Source: Roseivirga sp. (lineage in GTDB: Bacteria; Bacteroidota; Bacteroidia; Cytophagales; Cyclobacteriaceae). Taken from it: DNA of 64,000 nucleotides. Numbering within the stretch: position 1 is the first letter of the stretch; each line of letters begins with the position of its first letter. This document shows, piece by piece, positions 37,100 to 44,446 of this stretch. Position numbers and translations under genes: made by a program. The stretch is taken from contig JAAWWF010000008.1 of NCBI GenBank assembly GCA_021404565.1, positions 208,788-272,787 on the forward strand. The letters run 5' to 3'. The notes beneath the pieces were generated by a model. It worked only from the letters and a program-made list of their open reading frames with translations. It had not been told where the DNA came from and made no database searches.

Positions 37100-38236
37100 C
37101 TAAAGTTTTGACGAATTCAGAAGTGTTACCCATTGCCTCAGGTCCTCCTGATAGTCTGATTGAAGGCGATGGACAAGGGTCTTTTGTATTGATTCAGGAA
37201 ATATGCCTGGCCCATGGAGTGCACCCATAAAAGCTCCCATCAACTGAGCGTATGAGTCGGTGTCGTGCCCGAACTCAATGCACAATTGCATGGCTGCCAG
37301 CGGATCGAACCGGGCTATTTCAGCACAGGCAAAAACCACCACAATGGGCACCCAGGATTCCCACCAAACCACGGCTTCGAGCTCTCTTTCCAAAATCTGG
37401 AAGAGTTTTCCGGGACTACCTTCTGATCTTTCAACTGCCTTGTGGGTGAAATCCAGCCAGCGATGCAGAGCACGTTGGCCATAGGCAGCTTTCCCATAGC
37501 CATAAGGATCTGTGCTTCGCATCGCTTTTTCTATGAGAGTCCAGTCGGCTCCCGGCTGAAGCGCTGCGGCCAGGCCGGTTACTACAGCTGCATTCATATC
37601 CCTGGCCAGCCCATGATCCAGGAAATCCAACTCCCAGGCCAGTTTATAGGTAAAATCCAGGTCCTGGTGTCGCAGGGCTGCCAGCGGCAGCAGTGCCATT
37701 TGCCCGGCTATGCTCGGGGTGCCCGCCCAAAGTCTTTCAGGTGGCAAGGCGCTGGTATCTCCTCTCATATCAAGCTGCCACCTGGCGGCTTTAGAGAACT
37801 CTGAAAGCCAGCTTTCGCAAAGTGCCGGTGCCTCCATCGGCAACCTTTGAGGGAAATTCAGAATCTCTTTCGCCAGGGCAGAGGCATCTGGCTCCGGGTG
37901 ATAACGCAGGGTATTCATCAGAATAAACTTAAGCCGTGTATCATCGGTGATGGTACCAGCCGGAGCATAGTCTACCCAATGGGCATAGCTGCTGGCTTTT
38001 CTGAAATGAGCGTTTAGGCTAAAACTAAGTGCCAGTTCTCTGATTCCCTCAGAGGTCAGAGCTGTTTTTGAAGACGTCCATTTACTTCGCTGGGCTGGGT
38101 AAAAAAACTCGAAAGGAGCACCGGCAGCGTCACCTATGGCCGAGCCTAGTAACATCCCATAGGTTTTCGCTTCAAAAGACTGAGCGATGATTATTGAGGA
38201 GAGTAATAACAATATAGCGGTGATACGAACCTTCAT
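37100..38236 (-). CDS. Exported ADP-ribosylglycohydrolase-family protein
   Basis: A 378-residue DraG/ARH-fold protein. Metal-binding and active-site motifs are in place: YGMLLGSAIGDAAGAPFEF (~26-44), GTITDDTRLKF (~94-104) and EFGHDTDSYAQLMGAFMGAL near the C-terminus. It begins with a hydrophobic segment (~4-20, ITAILLLLSSIIIAQS) that looks like a signal peptide. Family members usually act in the cytoplasm, so predicted export is odd. It heads a four-gene operon with a periplasmic redoxin and a LytS/LytTR pair. Substrate is unknown: mono-ADP-ribose on protein or a related O-glycoside. Confidence 0.85.
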   Translation of the reverse strand: MKVRITAILLLLSSIIIAQSFEAKTYGMLLGSAIGDAAGAPFEFFYPAQRSKWTSSKTALTSEGIRELALSFSLNAHFRKASSYAHWVDYAPAGTITDDTRLKFILMNTLRYHPEPDASALAKEILNFPQRLPMEAPALCESWLSEFSKAARWQLDMRGDTSALPPERLWAGTPSIAGQMALLPLAALRHQDLDFTYKLAWELDFLDHGLARDMNAAVVTGLAAALQPGADWTLIEKAMRSTDPYGYGKAAYGQRALHRWLDFTHKAVERSEGSPGKLFQILERELEAVVWWESWVPIVVVFACAEIARFDPLAAMQLCIEFGHDTDSYAQLMGAFMGALHGPGIFPESIQKTLVHRLQSDYQEDLRQWVTLLNSSKL

Positions 38237-38340
38237 TGACCTGATGATAGTCTGAAAGTCGCTCGTCTACAATATCATCAAAAGAGTACTGGTGCTAATC
38301 TGAGATTCTATGTTGTGAAAGTAGCCCTGGTAGTTGTAAA

Positions 38341-38889
38341 TCAGCCTGCCGATTCATAGGCTTCTTTGAGCCAGCCAATCACTTCATCGGTTACCTGGGA
38401 GGCCTCGGTGATTTTCACCCTATGAGAAACCATAGCATTCCAGCTTCCCGCTATTTCAAGGCTGCCTTCAGCTTCTCTGCCCTTAATATTAATGCCGATA
38501 TCTACACGGGTTTTGGTAGAGGGCTGAATCAAACCAAACTGTTTCTTCCTGCGCAGGCTTACATAGGCCCTTTTGGGAGCCAGCTCAACATCACCGCCAA
38601 ACTTTTGTATTTGTGCTATCAGGCCATCATAAATTGGCCTTAAGACCTCTTTGCCTTTGTATTGATCATCTACCAGCGAGTCTTCACTTGCTGCCGAACC
38701 GGCATCTGTTTCTTTGGCTTTATGCGCCACCAGGTTGGCATAACCATGTGTCAATCCATAAGCGTCAGACTTCAAAAGCTTCATGATTTCTCCGTGTTTT
38801 TGCAATCCACTGTTTTTGACAATGCTTATCCACTCTGAGAATTTCTTACCTGTTTTCTCTTCCAGGTTTTTGATCATTACGTCTGACAT
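38341..38889 (-). CDS. DUF4287/DUF5655 domain protein
   Basis: A 182-residue cytoplasmic protein of two domains: DUF4287 at ~5-60 (KNLEEKTGKKFSEWISIVK, GYANLVAHKAKE) and a DUF5655-like domain at ~75-180 (KGKEVLRPIYDGLIAQIQKFG, KRAYVSLRRKKQFGLIQP, TKTRVDIGINIKG). This pairing is widespread in bacteria, but no activity is established. Monocistronic or weakly linked to the following DUF2911 gene (15 bp apart). Confidence 0.8.
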   Translation of the reverse strand: MSDVMIKNLEEKTGKKFSEWISIVKNSGLQKHGEIMKLLKSDAYGLTHGYANLVAHKAKETDAGSAASEDSLVDDQYKGKEVLRPIYDGLIAQIQKFGGDVELAPKRAYVSLRRKKQFGLIQPSTKTRVDIGINIKGREAEGSLEIAGSWNAMVSHRVKITEASQVTDEVIGWLKEAYESAG

Positions 38890-38904
38890 AGTCGTCTTCT
38901 TAGT

Positions 38905-40077
38905 TTAAAAAGTGAAGTCTACAGAAAAAACACTTTGATCCCAAATCAATTTTAAAATCCCTCCGGTTGAGGTTTCTTCTACAGTAATGGTAAATCCTTC
39001 TGTAATCTCGTCCTGGTTACCCAGGCTCATCGGAACCCGCGCCAGGTCTCGTGAAACATCATAGCTTCTTCCATTCTGGCCGGTTTGTTTGTTAATGATT
39101 AGAGTGCCTCCGTCAGGTTCCGGAATAGTAAACAGGGTATACTCGCCTTTCGGAACCTTCACATTTGCAATGGTCAGGTCTTTTGAGGTTTTGAAATGGG
39201 TTGCACGGTTCGCTCCGGTCCTCCAGCGGACTCCCCAGGAAACAATCCCTCCGAAAATCTCTCTTCCCCGCTTTTGTGGAGAACCATACTGCACTTTAAA
39301 ATCTCCCCCTTTGAAAGAAAACTCTTGCGTAATGGCACCGGATAGGGAACCAAAGGGGCTACCGTTTTTATCCCTTTCCAAAAAGTCGTTGGCAATGGCT
39401 TCAAAATCCAGACTCCTGGTTCGGGTGACTACCAGCTTACGGGTGGTGAGTGCAGCATCCAGCTTTAGCAAGTCCCCATTTGCATTGGTCTTAACGCCCA
39501 TTACTCCCCGTGAGGGATGGCGAAAGGTCAGGGAGTCCCTCCTCATTTTATGAATGATAAAACCCGAAATTCTTCGGCCGGTTAGGAGCTTCTGTGCGAT
39601 GCTGTCATTCGGTGATTTGGCTGCCTGCTGAAAGGCCAGTTCAAAGGGCCAATGCACCATATCGATAAAAGGCAGTGTTCCAGGCTTTCTGGTCATGGTA
39701 AATCTGCGTTTATCACCATTGGCAGCCAATACTTCGTTGATCAGGGTATCTGCCGAAAATCTCACGGTTTGTGTGGCTACAGACCCTATGGCATTGAATT
39801 GTGTGTCTGTGGGGCGATACCCTAACAGGTCCGCAATACCTCCCTCGTTATCTAATTTGAGATCATAGCCCAACAAGGCTGTTTTGGGGCTTCTGAGCAC
39901 TACATGGGCCATAACATGATCGTCCTGTCGCTTGTATCGTTCAATGGCGAGGGTGTCGTTTCCCAGGCGAGTCACAAAATAGACATAGTCTTCACTTTCT
40001 TCCAGGGAAACAGGAGGCTGGTCGCAACTGCTGAGAAAAGCTGACATAACGATAATAAGGGAGAGAATGTGCTTCAT
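38905..40077 (-). CDS. DUF2911 lipoprotein
   Basis: A 390-residue lipoprotein: a signal with lipobox LSSC ends at C18. The C-terminal half (~230-380) fits DUF2911, with SPQKRGREIFGGIVSWGVRWRTGANRATHF and VPKGEYTLFTIPEP; the upstream ~200 residues form a distinct beta-rich domain. DUF2911 proteins are common in Bacteroidota and unassigned. It precedes the DUF4287/DUF5655 gene by 15 bp on the same strand. Confidence 0.8.
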   Translation of the reverse strand: MKHILSLIIVMSAFLSSCDQPPVSLEESEDYVYFVTRLGNDTLAIERYKRQDDHVMAHVVLRSPKTALLGYDLKLDNEGGIADLLGYRPTDTQFNAIGSVATQTVRFSADTLINEVLAANGDKRRFTMTRKPGTLPFIDMVHWPFELAFQQAAKSPNDSIAQKLLTGRRISGFIIHKMRRDSLTFRHPSRGVMGVKTNANGDLLKLDAALTTRKLVVTRTRSLDFEAIANDFLERDKNGSPFGSLSGAITQEFSFKGGDFKVQYGSPQKRGREIFGGIVSWGVRWRTGANRATHFKTSKDLTIANVKVPKGEYTLFTIPEPDGGTLIINKQTGQNGRSYDVSRDLARVPMSLGNQDEITEGFTITVEETSTGGILKLIWDQSVFSVDFTF

Positions 40078-40138
40078 AGTACTTCAAAATAAATATTCAT
40101 CGTTTGTCTATGAAGCCTTTTTCTGCCGATGGTAGGTG

Positions 40139-40648
40139 TCAGGCTTTGGTTTTTACCTTGCTCCAGTTTTTTACCTGCCAGTGGATGATTCCAGTAGTCA
40201 GGTGGTTGTTTTGAGCATCATGAATTTTCACTTCACAAGGCACCACAATAGAGTCCTGTGATTTCAGGGGGGTGATCACCTCTTCATTCAACCAGGCATC
40301 AGTGACCGAAAAACTTGCGTAAGCGTTCATTTTACCCTGGTAGTGATAGTCCATTTCCATTCGCTGCATAATGATCCGATACTCCTTCGGATCAAGGGTA
40401 TTGAGGAGCACCATGCCCGTGGCGTATTCTGAAATTGTGGCAAGCCCACAAGCATGTAAGCCTTTAATATGATTGAAGTTTCTACGCTTGTAAGGAATCA
40501 AAATCTTTACATGCCGATCTCCGATTTCCACCACATCAAAACCATGAGGTTTGTTGAAGGGGATCATCCGCTTAAGCCCGAAGTTGAGCATTCTCAAATG
40601 GCGCTTCGATGTTTTCGCTTTTTCCAGAAGTACAGCAGGATCAATCAT
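40139..40648 (-). CDS. DUF4442 hotdog-fold thioesterase-like protein
   Basis: A 169-residue protein resembling DUF4442 members of the hotdog superfamily, related to acyl-CoA thioesterases. The central helix and strand region HIKGLHACGLATISEYATGM is the recognisable core, preceded by RHVKILIPYKRRNFNH and followed by the MQRMEMDYHYQGKMNAY strand pair. Substrate unknown; acyl-CoA hydrolysis is the family guess. Divergent from the FAD oxidoreductase gene with 49 bp between starts. Confidence 0.75.
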   Translation of the reverse strand: MIDPAVLLEKAKTSKRHLRMLNFGLKRMIPFNKPHGFDVVEIGDRHVKILIPYKRRNFNHIKGLHACGLATISEYATGMVLLNTLDPKEYRIIMQRMEMDYHYQGKMNAYASFSVTDAWLNEEVITPLKSQDSIVVPCEVKIHDAQNNHLTTGIIHWQVKNWSKVKTKA

Positions 40649-40683
40649 TCGTTGGATTTTGTGTTAATTTATTCATTATTGAG

Positions 40684-40691
40684 CAAAAATA
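40684..40691 (-). promoter_or_regulatory. Possible promoter -7 box for DUF4442 gene (TATTTTTG)
   Basis: A perfect minus-strand TATTTTTG lies 36 bp upstream of the DUF4442 start in the 49-bp divergent spacer. The -33 element is not evident. Confidence 0.35.
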
Positions 40692-40697
40692 GTATGC

Positions 40698-41831
40698 ATG
40701 CTGAGTTTTTGGGAACGTGAGTCGTTTACGGAATATGACTTCCTGATTATCGGGGGAGGAATTGTGGGGCTTTCTACTGCCATTGAGTTGAAAGAGACAC
40801 ATCCCCACACCAATGTTGCCGTGGTAGAAAGAGGTGTGTTTCCTTCTGGTGCCAGTACACGGAATGCAGGCTTTGCCTGTTTTGGTTCCCTTACTGAGGT
40901 GCTTTCCGATTTGGAGAAACTGCCGGAAGCAGCGGTTTTTAAGCTGGTAAAACGGAGGTGGGATGGACTTCAGCTCCTGAGAACCCGGCTTGGGGATGAA
41001 GTTATTGATTATCAAAATCATGGGGGTTATGAACTGTTACAAACTGAGAGTCAGCTTGGAGCACTAGAGCAGGCGGATCGTGTCAACTCATTGCTCAAAC
41101 CACTGTTTGAGCATGATGTTTACCAGAATGTACCCGAAAAAACGCCAGCCCTCGGCTTTGATACTAACCGGGTGAAAGGTCTCGTTTTCAATCAATATGA
41201 GGCTCAGATTCATACCGGCAAAATGATGAAGGCCTTACAGCGATTGGCGATGGCAAGAGGCATTGATCTTTTGACCGGAACGGGTGTGAGGAATTTCGTG
41301 GAAGACAATGGCCATGTGGATGTAAAGCTCGAAAATGGTACCGTGTTAAAAGCCGGTCGGGTTGGAATTTGTACCAATGCTTTTACACGAAAATTGGTTC
41401 AGGAGGCGAATTTGAAACCCGGCAGAGGGGTAGTGTTGGTAACAAAACCGGTTCAAGGTTTAAAGTTCAAGGGTACTTTCCACTATGATGAAGGCTACTA
41501 CTACTTCCGCAACTATGGAAACAGGATTATTTTCGGGGGAGGTAGAAACCTGGACCTGGAAGGAGAAACCACAACTGAATTTGGAGTGCCTGACAAAATC
41601 CTTTCCCGATTGAAGGAAGATCTGATAAACTTGATTTTGCCCGGGCAATCCTATGAGATAGAGCAGGTTTGGTCTGGAATTATGGCATTCGGTGACACCA
41701 AACAACCAGTTTTAAGGCAACAAAGCGACCGTGTTTTTCTGGGTGTAAGGCTCGGGGGAATGGGAGTGGCGATTGGTAGTTTACTTGGCAAAGAGCTGGC
41801 CGAACTCATCACACAGTCAGGAAATAATTAG
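40698..41831 (+). CDS. FAD-dependent oxidoreductase (DAO family)
   Basis: A 377-residue flavoprotein of the D-amino-acid oxidase/glycine oxidase superfamily. The FAD dinucleotide-binding motif IIGGGIVGLSTAIEL lies at ~14-28, VVERGVFPSGASTRNAGFACFG at ~42-63, and the second FAD contact GVRLGGMGVAIGSLLG near the C-terminus. It likely oxidises an amine or amino acid, producing H2O2; the specific substrate cannot be read. It lies 30 bp before nhaC on the same strand. Confidence 0.88.
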   Translation: MLSFWERESFTEYDFLIIGGGIVGLSTAIELKETHPHTNVAVVERGVFPSGASTRNAGFACFGSLTEVLSDLEKLPEAAVFKLVKRRWDGLQLLRTRLGDEVIDYQNHGGYELLQTESQLGALEQADRVNSLLKPLFEHDVYQNVPEKTPALGFDTNRVKGLVFNQYEAQIHTGKMMKALQRLAMARGIDLLTGTGVRNFVEDNGHVDVKLENGTVLKAGRVGICTNAFTRKLVQEANLKPGRGVVLVTKPVQGLKFKGTFHYDEGYYYFRNYGNRIIFGGGRNLDLEGETTTEFGVPDKILSRLKEDLINLILPGQSYEIEQVWSGIMAFGDTKQPVLRQQSDRVFLGVRLGGMGVAIGSLLGKELAELITQSGNN

Positions 41832-41860
41832 TATATTTCAATTTCTACTATCAAATCCTT

Positions 41861-43384
41861 ATGACCTATAAATACCGCAAGCCAAGTCTTCTTCAAGCTT
41901 TCATCCCAATCATCTTTCTGGTAGTCGCTCTCTTTATCAACGTTTATGTTTTTAAGGATTCTTCATTGGATGGATCGAATCAGATCATTCTGATTCTTTC
42001 TGCTGCAGTAGCGAGCCTTGTAGCCTTAAAGGTGGGCTACAAATGGAACGAGTTACAGGACGGAATTGTAAAGAGTATTAGTTCTGCGATGGCCTCGATT
42101 ATTATTCTTTTGCTCATAGGGGCACTGGCTGGGACATGGCTATTAAGTGGCATTGTGCCAGCTATGATTTACTATGGTATGCAAATTTTGAATCCTACTA
42201 TTTTTCTTTTCGCAGCCTGTATAGTGTGTTCAATTGTATCTATCGCCACAGGAAGTTCCTGGACTACTGCCGCAACCGTAGGTATAGCTTTGATTGGAAT
42301 TGGTAAGGCTTTAGGACTTCATGAGGGTATGATAGCCGGTGCTGTGCTTTCCGGTGCTTATTTCGGAGATAAAATGTCTCCTCTTTCAGATACCACCAAC
42401 CTGGCACCTGCCATGGCTGGTACGGATTTGTTTACGCATATCCGTTATATGACTTATACAACAGTACCTTCTATTGTGATTGCGCTCATTATCTTTTTGA
42501 TCTTAGGATTCACCAGTAGTGGTTCAGGACAGGCAGTTGAAACGGAAGAGATTTTAGCTGCTATTACAAGTAGGTTCAATATCAACGGCTGGCTGTTTTT
42601 AGTACCTATTGCAGTCGTAGTACTTATAATAAAAAAGGTGCCGGCCATTCCGGCTATTTTAATAGGAGCACTATTGGGAAGTGTCTTTGCCTTGATTTTT
42701 CAACAGGATATCATTTTGTCCATTGGTGAATTAGTACATAAAGGAGTTCATTATCAGTTGACTGGAGCGGAATATGAAAATCTCAAGGCTACTACTTCGA
42801 ACCTGGAATTCGGTTTTTTAGGATCGATGCAGGCACTCTTTGGAGATATTAGTATTGCTACGGGTAATGAGATGGTAGATGAACTGCTCACTGCAGGAGG
42901 TATGTATGGTATGTTGAAAACGGTTTGGCTTATACTGTCTGCAATGATTTTCGGAGGTGTCATGGAATCAACCGGGCTCTTGAAAAGAATCGCGGAAGCC
43001 ATTATTTCCAAGGTTAATTCAGCTGGCTCGTTAGTAGCGGCTACTACCGGTAGTACCATTTTCTTTAATGTTACAGCTTCAGATCAATACCTGTCGATTG
43101 TTGTGCCCGGCAGAATGTTTGCCGATATCTATAAGGAAATGGGGCTTGCACCAGAAAACCTTTCCAGAACGCTTGAAGACTCAGGTACAGTTACCTCCGT
43201 GCTGGTTCCCTGGAATACTTGCGGGGCTTATCACTCCACCGTTTTGGGCGTGCCTACGCTTACCTACCTTCCCTTTGCCTTTTTCAACTACATCAGTCCA
43301 TTGATGACCATGGTCTTTGCCTATCTCAAAATTAAAATCAGAATGCGTCAGGCAGACAACACAGAGACGGGAGCTGAAGCATGA
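41861..43384 (+). CDS. nhaC: NhaC-type Na+/H+ antiporter
   Basis: A 507-residue inner-membrane protein with about 11-12 helices. The conserved NhaC core is visible: ATGSSWTTAATVGIALIGIGKALG, then GAVLSGAYFGDKMSPLSDTTNLAPAMAGTDLFTHIRYM, and later VPWNTCGAYHSTVLGVPT. It exchanges Na+ for H+ (some relatives take other solutes such as malate/lactate). It overlaps the downstream exonuclease by four bases. A sodium antiporter fits a marine or saline habitat. Confidence 0.93.
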   Translation: MTYKYRKPSLLQAFIPIIFLVVALFINVYVFKDSSLDGSNQIILILSAAVASLVALKVGYKWNELQDGIVKSISSAMASIIILLLIGALAGTWLLSGIVPAMIYYGMQILNPTIFLFAACIVCSIVSIATGSSWTTAATVGIALIGIGKALGLHEGMIAGAVLSGAYFGDKMSPLSDTTNLAPAMAGTDLFTHIRYMTYTTVPSIVIALIIFLILGFTSSGSGQAVETEEILAAITSRFNINGWLFLVPIAVVVLIIKKVPAIPAILIGALLGSVFALIFQQDIILSIGELVHKGVHYQLTGAEYENLKATTSNLEFGFLGSMQALFGDISIATGNEMVDELLTAGGMYGMLKTVWLILSAMIFGGVMESTGLLKRIAEAIISKVNSAGSLVAATTGSTIFFNVTASDQYLSIVVPGRMFADIYKEMGLAPENLSRTLEDSGTVTSVLVPWNTCGAYHSTVLGVPTLTYLPFAFFNYISPLMTMVFAYLKIKIRMRQADNTETGAEA

Positions 43385-43965
43385 TGTTTCCCATCTCCAT
43401 TACGAAGGATGAAATCATGGAACTGCCCCTGAGCTCCTATCCGGGCAAGGTGGTAATCGCCCATACCGAAGACCAAATTGCTTCGGCTATGGCAGAGATT
43501 TCTCGTAGTAGCGTAGTAGGTTTTGATACGGAAGCACGACCCACCTTCAAAAAAGGTCAAATCCGAAATGTCTCTCTTATCCAGATCGCCACAGCAGAGA
43601 AGGTATTTTTGCTCAGAATTAAGTCATCGGGTTTAACCGATGAGCTCATCGATTTTCTGGAAGATGAGGATTTGATTAAGGTAGGCATAGGCCTTGAAGA
43701 TGACTATAACCTCCTAAGAAGATTGAGGGTTTTTCAACCCGGAGGTTTCCTGGATTTGAACCCACAAATGAAGGAACTGGGAGCGAATAGTATAGGAGCC
43801 AGAAATCTCGCTGCGATGATTCTTGAAATCAGAATTTCAAAGTCCGCCCAGACTTCAAATTGGGAAAACGAAGTGCTCACTCAGAAGCAAATCAGATATG
43901 CAGCAACAGATGCCTGGATTTGCCTGGAGATATATAACAAGCTTGTTGATTGGGGCTACATTTGA
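43381..43965 (+). CDS. DEDDy 3'-5' exonuclease domain protein
   Basis: A 194-residue nuclease of the RNase D-like DEDDy class. Exo I is VVGFDTEARPTF, Exo II is VGIGLEDDYNLLRR, and Exo III is IRYAATDAWICLEIYNKL with the tyrosine and aspartate. It consists of the exonuclease domain alone, with no HRDC, so it is likely a small exoribonuclease or DNA exonuclease. The start overlaps nhaC by four bases (ATGA); a methionine at residue 2 is equally possible. Confidence 0.9.
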   Translation: MMFPISITKDEIMELPLSSYPGKVVIAHTEDQIASAMAEISRSSVVGFDTEARPTFKKGQIRNVSLIQIATAEKVFLLRIKSSGLTDELIDFLEDEDLIKVGIGLEDDYNLLRRLRVFQPGGFLDLNPQMKELGANSIGARNLAAMILEIRISKSAQTSNWENEVLTQKQIRYAATDAWICLEIYNKLVDWGYI

Positions 43966-44002
43966 CAGGAGTTTTTTTGCTTTTCAGACTCAGGAAAGCA
44001 TT

Positions 44003-44060
44003 TTGTCCACCTTTTGTCTACGTAAAGTTTACCCCTTTCCCGCTAATTCCCGTATATTTG
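44003..44060 (+). promoter_or_regulatory. Direct-repeat operator plus promoter, site A
   Basis: TTGTCCAC (44003-44010) and TTGTCTAC (44014-44021) start 11 bp apart. After 31 bp comes TATATTTG (44053-44060), a perfect Bacteroidota -7 box; the -33 region is only TTTA. The geometry places the repeats around -45 to -62, typical of an activator site. Sites D (54382) and E (56452) share it. The transcript would run toward kinase 1 but meets a terminator at 44395. Confidence 0.6.
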
Positions 44061-44266
44061 TATAAGTTCAATTCAATAAAAGTATTGAGCACCTCGATCA
44101 AATAACTGGAGTCATACCAAGGCTGCTCTTCATCATAGAGTAGTGAGAGGTTGTTTATAAGAGACTTGTTGGTCTCATGATATCTAACAAACAACCTGAA
44201 TTCAGAGATGGGATTGGGGATAAAGACAGCTTGCGTGCAATGGTATACATTGTTTGACGTTTGCAT
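44018..44266 (-). CDS. Possible small hypothetical protein (doubtful)
   Basis: An 82-codon ORF with natural-looking composition and no recognisable family. It lies on the minus strand in the region between the exonuclease and kinase 1; its stop codon sits inside the direct-repeat motif of site A, and it is antisense to the predicted + strand transcript. One of the two readings is probably wrong; I favour the regulatory reading, so this CDS is kept at low confidence. Confidence 0.25.
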   Translation of the reverse strand: MQTSNNVYHCTQAVFIPNPISEFRLFVRYHETNKSLINNLSLLYDEEQPWYDSSYLIEVLNTFIELNLYKYTGISGKGVNFT

Positions 44267-44430
44267 ATTGAGTTCAATCTCAAAAAGGTCGTGATGATCA
44301 CAGATATCTCATCATGCAACAGCTCAAGGCTCAGGCCGGCTGTTTTGAAGTGACTATTTTAGGTTCCATATACAAAATAGTGTTTTGGTGAAATGAGCTA
44401 ACTCAGAAGGAGTTAGCTCTTCTTTTTTCT
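44067..44430 (+). ncRNA. Candidate untranslated RNA or attenuated leader of kinase 1
   Basis: Defined by the -7 box TATATTTG at 44053-44060 (expected start near 44067) and a strong intrinsic terminator ending about 44430. No + strand ORF longer than ~28 codons lies between. It is either a free ~360-nt small RNA or a leader whose terminator must be read through to express the kinase gene starting 17 bp later. Ends are inferred from sequence signals only. Confidence 0.35.
44395..44428 (+). terminator. Strong intrinsic terminator just upstream of TPR kinase 1
   Basis: Perfect 10-bp stem GAGCTAACTC (44395-44404)/GAGTTAGCTC (44410-44419) with an AGAAG loop, followed by TTCTTTTTT. It is orientated to stop + strand transcription only 18 bp before the kinase start codon, an unusual position, well over 400 bp downstream of the nearest + strand gene. 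Confidence 0.85.
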
Positions 44431-44446
44431 GAACATTAGATTTAAC

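Larger units (their letters stand above)
43966..44446. other. Regulatory intergenic region before TPR kinase 1
   Basis: A 481-bp region holding a direct-repeat motif (44003-44021), a -7 box (44053-44060), a 10-bp intrinsic terminator (44395-44428), and a minus-strand ORF of 82 codons. It is the densest control region in the window; the individual parts are listed separately. Confidence 0.6.

Noticed and set aside
40081..40110. TTTGTCTATG near 40100 as an operator copy
   Set aside because: It lacks GTCC 11 bp upstream and has TATG instead of TAC; does not fit the motif.
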